DNA from: Bacteroidetes bacterium ADurb.Bin013
GTDB lineage: Bacteria; Bacteroidota; Bacteroidia; Bacteroidales; UBA932
Direction: 5' to 3'
NCBI GenBank assembly: GCA_002071385.1
Contig: MWFB01000015.1
Span: 1 to 55,596, forward strand
Length of the DNA: 55,596 nucleotides
Within the stretch, counting starts at the first letter, position 1. Every line of letters begins with the position of its first letter. Both the position numbers and the translations under genes were made by a program. Below the pieces are notes generated by a model. That model had not been told where the DNA came from and ran no database searches. It saw only the letters and a program-made list of their open reading frames with translations. Below, one piece after another: positions 25,757 to 33,916 of this stretch.

Positions 25757-26992
25757 TTATTGGTAGAATCCCGTAATCAACATATTGACCTCTTCTTCCG
25801 TCAAAAAGCGCCATTGTCCGCGTTTGAGGTTTTTCTTGGTAAGTCCTGCAAAATAGACGCGGTCAAGTTTTTTCACCTTATAGCCAAGGGCTTCGAAAAG
25901 ACGGCGCACAACACGGTTTTTCCCGGAATGAATTTCCAGTCCGATTTCTTTCTCGTCATTGTCTATGTAAGCTATCTGATCCACATGCATCATGCCGTCC
26001 TCCAGCTCTATTCCATTGACAAGCTTTTCCATATCGGATTGTTTCAGGTTCATGTCCAGGCGTGTCTGGTAAATCTTTTTCCGGTTGTAGGACGGATGTG
26101 TCAGCTTTTCTGTGAGTTCGCCATCATTGGTGAACAAGAGGACACCCATGGTCATTTTATCGAGACGTCCCACGGGAAATACACGTTGTTCGCATTTTCC
26201 CGCAATAAGGTCCATAACGGATTTTTCGGCATGGTCATCGCTTAAGGTTGTGACGTACCCCCTGGGTTTGTTCATCACAATGTAGGTTTTGGGTTCGCCT
26301 TTGATCCGCTGGCCGTTCACGCGTACATCGTCGGCCGGTGTTACCTTTACTCCCAGAGTGTCCACCACTTTTCCGTTGACTGTGACCAGTCCTGTTGTAA
26401 TAAAGGTATCTGCCTCCCTGCGGGAACAGAGACCCGAGTTGGCTATGTATTTGTTGAGCCGGACTTCACCCGGCACTTTAGGTTGCTTTGGTTGGGGGGC
26501 TTCTGTTTTTTTAGGAGCCGGTTTATGACCGAAGGATTTGTATGTCCTTTCAGAGCGGTAGGATTTTTCGCGGCGCGGTCTTTCTGAGCTGTAACCGCCT
26601 TCGCGGCGTGGTCTTTCAGAGCTGTAGCCGCCTTCACGGCGGGGTCTTTCTGAGCTGTAACCGCCTTCGCGGCGTGGTCTTTCAGAGCTGTAGCCGCCTT
26701 CGCGGCGCGGTCTTTCTGAGCTGTAACCGCCTTCGCGGCGTGGTCTTTCAGAGCTGTAGCCGCCTTCGCGGCGTGGTCTTTCAGAGCTGTAGCCGCCTTC
26801 GCGGCGTGGTCTTTCTGAGCTGTAACCGCCTTCGCGGCGGGGTCTTTCCGGGTTGTAACCGCCTTCACGGCGTGGTCTTTCCGGGTTGTAACCGCCTTCA
26901 CGGCGCGGCCTTTCCATTTTTTTATCCGTAATACGTTCACGCCGTGGACGTTTAATGGATCCCTGGCCGTCTTGTTGTTCTTTATTCTGCAT
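25757..26992 (-). CDS. rRNA pseudouridine synthase (RsuA/RluB type) with repeat tail
   Basis: The 411-residue protein has an S4 RNA-binding domain (about 176-235, starting VRLNKYIANSGLCSRREA) and a pseudouridine synthase domain (about 240-400) with the catalytic aspartate in GRLDKMTMG. RluB modifies helix 80 of 23S rRNA; RsuA and RluE are alternatives. The odd part is the first 175 residues: a basic, disordered tail made of ten near-perfect 11-residue repeats (RPRREGGYSSE, two reading GGYNPE) plus one degenerate copy. Its arginine, glycine and tyrosine content recalls RGG-type RNA-binding tails. It precedes era by one base. Confidence 0.9.
   Translation of the reverse strand: MQNKEQQDGQGSIKRPRRERITDKKMERPRREGGYNPERPRREGGYNPERPRREGGYSSERPRREGGYSSERPRREGGYSSERPRREGGYSSERPRREGGYSSERPRREGGYSSERPRREGGYSSERPRREGGYSSERPRREKSYRSERTYKSFGHKPAPKKTEAPQPKQPKVPGEVRLNKYIANSGLCSRREADTFITTGLVTVNGKVVDTLGVKVTPADDVRVNGQRIKGEPKTYIVMNKPRGYVTTLSDDHAEKSVMDLIAGKCEQRVFPVGRLDKMTMGVLLFTNDGELTEKLTHPSYNRKKIYQTRLDMNLKQSDMEKLVNGIELEDGMMHVDQIAYIDNDEKEIGLEIHSGKNRVVRRLFEALGYKVKKLDRVYFAGLTKKNLKRGQWRFLTEEEVNMLITGFYQ
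26549..26911 (-). repeat. 33-bp tandem repeat, 10 units plus one degenerate
   Basis: Eleven 33-bp units encode the repeat tail of the pseudouridine synthase; 10 carry GGY and the left-most (RPRREKSYRSE) has diverged. Two synonymous versions (plus-strand TCTGAGCTGTAA and TCAGAGCTGTAG) run A-B-A-B-A-B-B-A across the eight GGYSSE units, pointing to duplication in 66-bp blocks. The unit length keeps the frame, so copy number can change by slippage without breaking the gene. Confidence 0.95.
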
Positions 26993-27010
26993 TTTTTATA
27001 TTTTGAGCCG

Positions 27011-27018
27011 CAAATTTA
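27011..27018 (-). promoter_or_regulatory. -7 element (TAAATTTG on minus strand) for the pseudouridine synthase-era unit
   Basis: The plus strand reads CAAATTTA, 18 bases before the ATG at 26992. In the same gap a one-mismatch site for the rightward ABC permease (TAATATTG, 27031-27038) ends 4 bases before its ATG. Confidence 0.45.
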
Positions 27019-27042
27019 CGCGAAATTTCTTAATATTGCATT

Positions 27043-28302
27043 ATGAAGTATCCGGCCTTTCTAAGATTATCTCCTTTATTTCGTGAAAATTTAAACGTTT
27101 CTCTTACAGCGGTTAAGACAAACAAACTGCGGTCCGTGCTGACCATATTGATGATAGCCGTAGGAATCATGGCCCTGGTGGGAATCCTGACTGCCATTGA
27201 CGCCATAAAAGGCTCTGTCACAGACAGCTTTAACCGCATGGGTGCAAGTACCATAACCATACGGTCCAAATCCCTGCGCGGACAATCGGCTGAAGTCAGG
27301 CGCAGAATCCGGAATCAGTCCCTGATTACCTACCAGCAGGCTATGGATTTTGTGGAAACGTACCCTGTGCCGTCACGCATTGCTGTATACGCGCCGGCAA
27401 CAAGCATGCTGGAAGTGAGCTACGGGTCGGAAAAGACCAATCCCGAGATCAGTGTTTTCGGGGTGAACCCCGATTACTTTCCGGTCAATGCGCTGGAACT
27501 GTATTCAGGCCGTTTTTTTTCCAATTACGAAATGACCTCTTCCGGATTTGTGGCTGTTATCGGGGATGGATTGCTGACTCTTTTTGGTGACAAGGACCCC
27601 ATAGGAGAGTTTATTAATGTTGAGGGCAGACGTTACCAGGTAATAGGTGTTCTCAGACCTAAAGGTGCCACTTTTGGCGGAGGGTCTGACAAGCAGATAT
27701 TTGTCCCGTTGGCAAATGCCCGGAGTGTTTACGGAGGGGACAATATGAACTTCCAAATCAAAATTCAGCCAAAAGAGGGAGAAAATACCCGCAATGCCTA
27801 TGAAGAGGCCGAGATCAACTTCAGGACCGTGCGCCGTCTTTCACCTACAGATCAGACTGATTTTCAGATAAACCGCAGCGAAGATATGCTGGAACGTTCT
27901 TTGGAAACCATGAGGATAGTGACCATAGCGGCTTTCATCATAGGATTCATCACCCTGCTGGGGGCTGCCGTTGGGCTGATGAATATCATGCTGGTCTCTG
28001 TAAACGAACGAACCCGCGAGATCGGAACAAGAAAGGCCATGGGAGCCACTTCACGGATCATTAAACAACAGTTTCTTTTCGAGGCCATTGTCATAGGTCA
28101 GCTGGGAGGGGCAGGGGGTATTTTGCTGGGATTCCTTGCAGGCAACCTGACATCACTGGCCATGAAAACCCCTTTTGTGGTTCCATGGTTATGGATGTTG
28201 CTTGGGGTAGCCATCTGCTTTGTTGTCAGTATTTTATCCGGATATATTCCCGCCGTGCGTGCGAGCAGTCTGGATCCCATAGAAGCCCTCCGGTACGAAT
28301 AG
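27043..28302 (+). CDS. ABC transporter permease, MacB/FtsX type
   Basis: The 419-residue protein has the MacB permease layout: one membrane helix near residues 30-55, a periplasmic domain of about 230 residues, then three helices in the last 130 residues (FtsX domain), with ERTREIGTRKAMGA as the coupling block. Such permeases work with a separate ATPase and often a membrane-fusion protein; neither is next to it here, so its partner must be elsewhere. Substrate unknown: lipoprotein, peptide or antibiotic efflux are typical. It ends 2 bases before the convergent tonB stop. Confidence 0.85.
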   Translation: MKYPAFLRLSPLFRENLNVSLTAVKTNKLRSVLTILMIAVGIMALVGILTAIDAIKGSVTDSFNRMGASTITIRSKSLRGQSAEVRRRIRNQSLITYQQAMDFVETYPVPSRIAVYAPATSMLEVSYGSEKTNPEISVFGVNPDYFPVNALELYSGRFFSNYEMTSSGFVAVIGDGLLTLFGDKDPIGEFINVEGRRYQVIGVLRPKGATFGGGSDKQIFVPLANARSVYGGDNMNFQIKIQPKEGENTRNAYEEAEINFRTVRRLSPTDQTDFQINRSEDMLERSLETMRIVTIAAFIIGFITLLGAAVGLMNIMLVSVNERTREIGTRKAMGATSRIIKQQFLFEAIVIGQLGGAGGILLGFLAGNLTSLAMKTPFVVPWLWMLLGVAICFVVSILSGYIPAVRASSLDPIEALRYE

Positions 28303-28304
28303 GG

Positions 28305-29057
28305 CTATCTGAGCGAAAAGATATAAGTGATTTTCCCTTCCTGCACGGCAGGTGCTGAACCGCTGATATTGAACCGGGCCTGGAGTGCGGCTTTTTTGGC
28401 TGCTTCCCAAAGTACTTTATTCTGAACGGTTGTTCCTTCAATTCCCGGGGTGGCAGAGGTCACATTACCATAAGTGTCCACCAAAATCCGCACCACAACC
28501 CTGCCGGCCAGGTTTTGGGTATATTCAGGCAAGGGTAGTTTTCCGACAATGGAACGTCCTTCCAGCTGAGCAGTCGGTTGTCCCAGGGGATTGCCGGTAA
28601 ATGTGTTTCCTGCAGGATCTCCGGCCTGGCGATCTGTTCCGGTATGCAAACCCGTTTGTTCTCCGGCCAGGGTGTCCACGTCCCGGCTTCTGTACAAGGC
28701 CCTTTCATTGATAACCGGGGGTTCAGGATCGTGTACTTCAACGTCACCGGTTTCTTCCGGCGTGCTTTCCTCTGTGCGTTGCTTGCCCTGTATCTCTTCG
28801 GGAACAATTGCCTGTTGAACCAATTCAGGTGCCTTGTCCGGCACAGGTTCCGGGGAGCGGGGCGCAGTACCTTGTTCGGCAATAATTGTGAGAGGTAGCG
28901 GGGGTAACTCTTCCTCCAGTTCAATCTCTATCTCCATAAGATTATTGCGCAGGGGAGGGACGTAATGCAATCCGTTGAGCAGCAAAACAACCGACAGCAG
29001 CAGGTGAAGTCCCACTGTCAGCCAGATACCGGTCCTTTTTCCCTTGTTTTGTTGCAT
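28305..29057 (-). CDS. TonB-family energy transducer
   Basis: TonB proteins link the ExbB-ExbD proton motor to outer-membrane receptors. The 250-residue protein has one N-terminal helix (about 10-28), a long acidic and proline-rich spacer (about 40-165), and a C-terminal TonB domain (about 170-250) with AGRVVVRILVDTYGNV. It follows exbD by 21 bases. Cells of this group often have several TonB copies, so its receptor cannot be named. A TolA-like role is the main alternative given the short C-terminal domain. Confidence 0.85.
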   Translation of the reverse strand: MQQNKGKRTGIWLTVGLHLLLSVVLLLNGLHYVPPLRNNLMEIEIELEEELPPLPLTIIAEQGTAPRSPEPVPDKAPELVQQAIVPEEIQGKQRTEESTPEETGDVEVHDPEPPVINERALYRSRDVDTLAGEQTGLHTGTDRQAGDPAGNTFTGNPLGQPTAQLEGRSIVGKLPLPEYTQNLAGRVVVRILVDTYGNVTSATPGIEGTTVQNKVLWEAAKKAALQARFNISGSAPAVQEGKITYIFSLR

Positions 29058-29078
29058 AGATGCATGTTTTGTTGCTCC

Positions 29079-29492
29079 TTACTCAGGAGATGTGGCCAGA
29101 ATGATCTTGTACTGATTACGTTTGGCAATGTTCATCACCTGGACCACCTGTTCCATGGGAACAGATTTATCCACGTATAAAGATACCGTGGGATCATCAC
29201 TGCTCTGAAGGGCTTGTTGCAGCAGTGGTTCAATGTCATTGAAAGGGACAGCCTGCTGGTTACCGTTGATGTGGTATGAGAAAGTACCTGCCAGGGTATA
29301 ATGCTTGATGGATACACTAACCTGTGCCTTGTCCGAGATCTGGTTGGAGCTTTTTGGCAGCAATAGCTTCAGGGCGTTGGGATTGACCAGGGTTGAGGTA
29401 ACCAGGAAGAACAACAGCATCAAAAACACAATGTCTGTCATGGAAGCCATTGTGAAAGACGGCTCGACCTTGGTGTTTCTTTTTATAGCCAT
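29079..29492 (-). CDS. ExbD/TolR biopolymer transport protein
   Basis: The 137-residue protein has a single N-terminal helix carrying the essential aspartate in MTDIVFLMLLFFLVTS (D20 region) and a periplasmic domain. It forms the proton channel with ExbB/TolQ. ExbD or TolR cannot be separated by sequence alone; the adjacent TonB-type gene favours ExbD. It starts 6 bases after exbB. Confidence 0.92.
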   Translation of the reverse strand: MAIKRNTKVEPSFTMASMTDIVFLMLLFFLVTSTLVNPNALKLLLPKSSNQISDKAQVSVSIKHYTLAGTFSYHINGNQQAVPFNDIEPLLQQALQSSDDPTVSLYVDKSVPMEQVVQVMNIAKRNQYKIILATSPE

Positions 29493-29498
29493 GTCATT

Positions 29499-30167
29499 TT
29501 ATTTTAGCGGTTCCTGTAAAAGTTCCAGAAAATCCAGCGTATTCTTTTCCATGGTGTTAATGATGGACCCGATACGTGAAGCAAGGTAATTGTATGCAAA
29601 GTAAGCCGGTATGCCCACCAGCAATCCGCCCACCGTGGTAACCATGGCTATATAGATTCCCTCTGATAACAGCGATATCTCAATGTTACTTCCGGCCATG
29701 GACATATTGTAGAAAGCCTTGATCATACCGATGACCGTTCCAAGAAACCCGACCATGGGCGCGCCACCGGCAACGGAAGCCAGTACAGGCATTCCTTTTT
29801 CCAGCCGGGCAACCTCAATGCTTCCCACATTTTCCAGGACAGATTTGATGTCGGCCATTGGCCGTCCAATATTACGCAATCCCTTGGCTATAAGCCTTGA
29901 GGATACAGTATTCTGGCTTTCGCACAGATGAATGGCCGACTGTATCTTTCCTTCATATATGAATTCCTTGATATTGTTCATGAAATTCTCGTCCACTTTG
30001 GATGCTTTGTGCATGGCAACAAGTCGTTCTCCGAAAATGTAAACGGCTACAATGGATAATGCAAGCAGGACCAGCATCAGCCAACCGCCTTTGGTAGCCA
30101 TGGACAATAATGAAATTGAAGAAGAGGCTTCTGCAATGGCCTCGGTTTGAAGTACGATGTGCAACAT
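29499..30167 (-). CDS. MotA/TolQ/ExbB proton channel protein
   Basis: The 222-residue inner-membrane protein has three helices (near 28-50, 115-140 and 160-185) in the ExbB pattern, with the conserved block GGAPMVGFLGTVIGMIKAF preceding the second. It works with the next gene (ExbD) to harvest the proton gradient. The gene starts one base after the truA stop, so it appears to be transcribed with a tRNA-modification gene. Confidence 0.92.
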   Translation of the reverse strand: MLHIVLQTEAIAEASSSISLLSMATKGGWLMLVLLALSIVAVYIFGERLVAMHKASKVDENFMNNIKEFIYEGKIQSAIHLCESQNTVSSRLIAKGLRNIGRPMADIKSVLENVGSIEVARLEKGMPVLASVAGGAPMVGFLGTVIGMIKAFYNMSMAGSNIEISLLSEGIYIAMVTTVGGLLVGIPAYFAYNYLASRIGSIINTMEKNTLDFLELLQEPLK

Positions 30168-30168
30168 A

Positions 30169-30948
30169 TCAGTTTACAATTATAAGTTTATCATAATGAA
30201 CCTTCCACAGGAACAAGCCTTCGGGTGGAACGGAAAAACCAGCCAGGGAACGGTTTTTTCCATCCAGTAACTGCAAAATCCATTCCACGGGTTTTTTACC
30301 TTTTTCCACCTCCAGCAATGTACCCACCATGCAACGGACCATGTTCCGGAGGAAACGGTTGGCAGTGACCTGGAAGACCCACAACGGGGCCATTCCGAAT
30401 TCCTGCTCCTGGGTGAACCAGCGGGCTTCGGTAACAGTGCAGGTGTTGCTCACGGTTTGTGTATGGAGTTTGGAAAAGCTTGTAAAATCATGAGTTCCCA
30501 GAAACAATGCAGCTCCCTGGTTCATCAGGTCCAGGTCGGGAGGCGTAGCGGCATATGTTCCCGGAGCGGAAGACATACCTTCCAGGAATGGTTCTTTGTT
30601 CCTGCGGATATAATAACGGTAAGTCCTGCTCACGGCATGGTACCGGGCATGGAGGTTTTCAGGTACGTGAAAAATGCCGAATATATGAATATCATTAGGC
30701 AATATGGCATTCAATTTGTAAGTTAAGGCTTCACACCCGAAAGGTTTACCGTTGTAATTGAAATGAGCCCAGAAATCAAGCGCGTGGACACCCGTGTCGG
30801 TGCGGCCGCATCCTGTGACTGCGACTGTCTCTCTCAAAACACGTCCTAGCGCATCTTCCAGAAAAGCCTGAACGCTACGTGCGTTTTTTTGAATTTGCCA
30901 GCCATGGTAATGCGTACCGTTAAAGGAAAGATGAACAAAAAACCGCAT
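30169..30948 (-). CDS. truA: tRNA pseudouridine(38-40) synthase
   Basis: It converts uridines 38-40 in the tRNA anticodon arm to pseudouridine. The 259-residue protein has the catalytic aspartate D51 in GRTDTGVHA and the family block FLRNMVRCMVGTLLEV near residue 200. I start at 30948 (MRFFVHLSFNGTHYHGW), the normal N-terminus, 17 bases after a -7 element; the much longer frame to 31446 is antisense to moxR. It heads a truA-exbB-exbD-tonB unit. Confidence 0.95.
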   Translation of the reverse strand: MRFFVHLSFNGTHYHGWQIQKNARSVQAFLEDALGRVLRETVAVTGCGRTDTGVHALDFWAHFNYNGKPFGCEALTYKLNAILPNDIHIFGIFHVPENLHARYHAVSRTYRYYIRRNKEPFLEGMSSAPGTYAATPPDLDLMNQGAALFLGTHDFTSFSKLHTQTVSNTCTVTEARWFTQEQEFGMAPLWVFQVTANRFLRNMVRCMVGTLLEVEKGKKPVEWILQLLDGKNRSLAGFSVPPEGLFLWKVHYDKLIIVN

Positions 30949-30956
30949 AAAGGATG

Positions 30957-30964
30957 TATCTTTG
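30957..30964 (+). promoter_or_regulatory. -7 element (TATCTTTG) for the moxR-bat unit
   Basis: Exact -7 match 47 bases before the moxR ATG. One base separates it from the oppositely oriented truA element at 30966-30973. Confidence 0.5.
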
Positions 30965-30965
30965 A

Positions 30966-30973
30966 CAAATATA
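30966..30973 (-). promoter_or_regulatory. -7 element (TATATTTG on minus strand) for truA
   Basis: The plus strand reads CAAATATA, 17 bases before the truA ATG at 30948. With the moxR element it forms a 17-base near-palindrome, so the two promoters face each other and should interfere. Confidence 0.5.
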
Positions 30974-31011
30974 TATGAAAAAAACATAATCGTATAGAAA
31001 AATAACATTGT

Positions 31012-32004
31012 ATGGAAACCGTAAACATTAAAGAATTGAACGAACGGATTCAGCGGGAAAGTGCTTTTGTGGATATCATGACGCTTGAAATGAGCAAGGT
31101 GATAGTAGGGCAGAAACAATTGGTTGAAAATCTGCTTATTGGACTTCTGGCCAATGGACACATCCTGCTGGAAGGCGTTCCGGGACTTGCTAAAACGTTG
31201 GCAATAAGAACATTGGCAAGTGTTGTGGACGCAAAGTTCAGCCGCATTCAATTCACTCCCGACTTGTTGCCTGCCGACCTGATAGGTACCCTGATTTACA
31301 GCCAGCGAACAGAGGAATTTCAGGTAAAGAAAGGCCCTCTTTTCGCTAATTTCATTTTGGCTGATGAAATCAACCGCTCTCCGGCAAAAGTGCAATCGGC
31401 CCTTCTGGAGGCCATGCAGGAAAGACAGATCACCATTGGAGAACATACATTTCCCCTGCCGGAACCTTTCCTGGTGCTGGCAACCCAGAATCCCATTGAA
31501 CAGGAAGGGACGTATCCTTTGCCCGAGGCACAGGTGGACCGCTTCATGCTCAAGGTCATTGTGGATTACCCCAAAAAAGACGAAGAAAAACTCATCATCC
31601 GCATGAACAATTCCGGTGAATTTCCGACAGCGGCAACGGTTCTCAAACCTGCCGACATCAGGAAGGCCCGGGAGGTTGTCCGGGAAGTTTACATGGATGA
31701 GAAAATTGAAAAGTATATAGTAGACCTGGTTTGTGCCACCCGGAGACCGGAGGAGTACAAACTGCCCGAGCTCAAATCCCTGATAGCTTACGGTTCTTCC
31801 CCGCGTGCTAGTATTTCCCTTGCCATCGCTTCCAAGGCCTATGCCTTTATCCGCCGCCGTGGCTACGTCATTCCGGAAGATGTCCGTGCAGTGGCCTACG
31901 AAGTGTTACGCCACAGGATAGGACTGACTTACGAGGCAGAAGCCGAAAACATTGTCTCTGAAAACATCATCACTTCAATTATCAATGCGGTTGAAGTTCC
32001 TTAA
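31012..32004 (+). CDS. MoxR family AAA+ ATPase
   Basis: MoxR ATPases act as chaperones, usually with von Willebrand A (VWA) partner proteins. The 330 residues show Walker A GVPGLAKT (55-62), Walker B around LADEINRSPAKVQ (118-130) and the arginine-rich lid. It is the first of ten rightward genes; the next is the DUF58 gene after 9 bases. The same order in other Bacteroidota is known as the bat (Bacteroides aerotolerance) cluster, linked with survival under oxygen and with envelope stress. Clients are not known. Confidence 0.92.
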   Translation: METVNIKELNERIQRESAFVDIMTLEMSKVIVGQKQLVENLLIGLLANGHILLEGVPGLAKTLAIRTLASVVDAKFSRIQFTPDLLPADLIGTLIYSQRTEEFQVKKGPLFANFILADEINRSPAKVQSALLEAMQERQITIGEHTFPLPEPFLVLATQNPIEQEGTYPLPEAQVDRFMLKVIVDYPKKDEEKLIIRMNNSGEFPTAATVLKPADIRKAREVVREVYMDEKIEKYIVDLVCATRRPEEYKLPELKSLIAYGSSPRASISLAIASKAYAFIRRRGYVIPEDVRAVAYEVLRHRIGLTYEAEAENIVSENIITSIINAVEVP

Positions 32005-32013
32005 TAGCCGGCT

Positions 32014-32895
32014 ATGTCTGAAAATTTGCTCAAAAATGTCCGGAAGATAGAGATCAAATCCAGGGGTCTTTCGCACCAGATCTTTGCAGGCCAGTACCAC
32101 TCAGCTTTCAAGGGCCGGGGCATTGCCTTCAGCGAGGTGCGTGAATACCAGTACGGAGACGACATCAGGGACATGGACTGGAACGTCACGGCAAGAATGA
32201 ACGCCCCCTATATCAAGGTTTTTGAGGAAGAACGTGAACTGACCGTAGTGCTCGTCATCGATGTGAGCGGCTCGCGGTGGTTTGGCACAACAAAGAAACT
32301 GAAGAAGGAATTGCTGGCCGAGGTGGCTGCCATTCTCAGTTTCTCTGCGTCCATCAACAACGACAAGGTGGGAGCGTTGTTTTTCAGCGATAAGGTGGAA
32401 AAATTCATTCCCCCGAAAAAAGGACGTTCACACCTGTTGCGTATCATTCGCGAAATGCTGGAATTCGAGCCCGAAAGCCGGCAGACAAACATATCTGAAG
32501 CCTTGCGCTTTCTGACCAATGCCATAAAAAAACGTTGCACTGCCTTTATCTTGTCAGACATGATGGATATGGACAATGCAGAACAACCCCGTTTTGAAGA
32601 AGCACTGAAGATAGCCGTGAACAAGCACGATCTGGCGGCCATACAGGTTTATGATCCAAGGGAAAAAGAATTACCCAATGTAGGCCTGGTCCGGATGATG
32701 GATGCCGAAACATACCGGGAACAATGGGTAGACACCTCGGGAAAAAGGTTGAGGGAGGATTATGCCATGTGGTACAGAAACAGTCAGGAGAGAATTAAAA
32801 CCCTCCTGAATAAATACCATGTTGATCATGTTAAAATTGCTACTGACCAGGATTATGTGGAACCCCTGATCCGCTTGTTTAAACAAAGGGCGTGA
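32014..32895 (+). CDS. DUF58 protein (VWA-like)
   Basis: The 293-residue protein has the DUF58 core motif REYQYGDDIRDMDWN (43-57) and then a VWA-like fold with a metal-site sequence DVSGS (83-87). No membrane segment is evident, so it is likely a cytosolic partner of MoxR. Its stop overlaps the next start (TGATG), implying coupled translation. Confidence 0.9.
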   Translation: MSENLLKNVRKIEIKSRGLSHQIFAGQYHSAFKGRGIAFSEVREYQYGDDIRDMDWNVTARMNAPYIKVFEEERELTVVLVIDVSGSRWFGTTKKLKKELLAEVAAILSFSASINNDKVGALFFSDKVEKFIPPKKGRSHLLRIIREMLEFEPESRQTNISEALRFLTNAIKKRCTAFILSDMMDMDNAEQPRFEEALKIAVNKHDLAAIQVYDPREKELPNVGLVRMMDAETYREQWVDTSGKRLREDYAMWYRNSQERIKTLLNKYHVDHVKIATDQDYVEPLIRLFKQRA

Positions 32896-33905
32896 TGATG
32901 AAACGTTTTCTGTTACAATGGTTTTTCCCGGCCTTGCTCATTATGATGCCACACATATCAGTGGCCCGGCAGGACCCTGCTACAGTACAGGGAAAGGGAG
33001 ATTCTGTCCTGGGATCGGTTCTGGAAAAGGATAGCATTCTGATAGGGGACCAGGTCTGGTGGAACATGACATTACCACCCGGAATATGGACCGAAGGAAT
33101 AATCGAGACACCTGAATTCCCATCGCTTCCTTTCGAGATCACCAGGGGGATCGAGGCCTTGTCCGGGGTGCGGCTGGATTCCGTATTCAGGAAAAAAAAC
33201 CTGGAAAGCATCCGGGCGCGTATTCTGCTGACTTCGTTCGACAGCGGGTCCTATCAGCTGCCGCCCGTTCCGGTTCGTCTGCTACGGCAGGATGGTACAG
33301 CTGATACCTTGTGGTTCAAAGGACCCCTGTTAAAGGTTCAGACCATTCCGGTAGACACCACGTCTTTTGAACCTTACGGGCTGAAGCCCCAGATGCGTTA
33401 TCCGATAACAACCGGAGAAATACTGGCCCTTGCCGGTATTGTCGCACTGGTGACAGGCCTGGTTTTTTTGGCGCTTTATATTATAAGACGCCGCAGGAAG
33501 AATCTGCCTCTTTTCGGACCTGTCAGGCCTAAGGACCCGCCTCACATTGCAGCCCTCAAAGTGCTGGAAAATATGAGGAGGCAGGAAATCTGGAAAAAGC
33601 AGAAAGCAAAACTATACTATACCCTGCTAACAGACACCATCCGGGTTTACCTCAGGGACCGGTGGGGGATGCAGGCCATGGAACTGACCTCGGGCGAAAT
33701 GATCGCATCGCTGGAACAGAGGCAACCTGAAGATCCGCTGCTCTCCGGGAAGATCATAGAAGTGCTCCGGGAGATGTTAAGTATGGGTGACCTGGCAAAA
33801 TTTGCCAAATACACACCGTCAGAAAGTGAAAACGAAGAATCCCTCAGGCAGGCCGTCCGGTTTGTAACAGAAACGGCCAGGTATGAAGAAGAAAAAGAAG
33901 AATAA
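32895..33905 (+). CDS. Membrane protein of the bat cluster (DUF4381-like)
   Basis: The 336-residue protein has a signal peptide (about 1-24), an extracytoplasmic beta-rich domain (about 25-165) and one membrane helix near 168-190, followed by a cytosolic helical tail. Its position between DUF58 and BatA and its layout match the poorly characterised DUF4381/BatD-like member of these clusters. ATG codons at 32895 and 32898 are both possible, and a GTG lies at 32892; I use 32895 because it overlaps the DUF58 stop. Confidence 0.65.
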   Translation: MMKRFLLQWFFPALLIMMPHISVARQDPATVQGKGDSVLGSVLEKDSILIGDQVWWNMTLPPGIWTEGIIETPEFPSLPFEITRGIEALSGVRLDSVFRKKNLESIRARILLTSFDSGSYQLPPVPVRLLRQDGTADTLWFKGPLLKVQTIPVDTTSFEPYGLKPQMRYPITTGEILALAGIVALVTGLVFLALYIIRRRRKNLPLFGPVRPKDPPHIAALKVLENMRRQEIWKKQKAKLYYTLLTDTIRVYLRDRWGMQAMELTSGEMIASLEQRQPEDPLLSGKIIEVLREMLSMGDLAKFAKYTPSESENEESLRQAVRFVTETARYEEEKEE

Positions 33906-33916
33906 GGAGAACCATT

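Noticed and set aside
26443-26940. Long open frames in other frames and on both strands across the pseudouridine synthase repeat
   Set aside because: The 33-bp unit lacks stops in several frames, so any multiple of it stays open. The translated products are monotonous repeats with no start context; only the frame joined to the S4 and synthase domains is coding.
30949-31446. Extended N-terminus of truA (166 extra codons)
   Set aside because: It is antisense to moxR, has no family match, and the TruA family start and a -7 element both fit the ATG at 30948.
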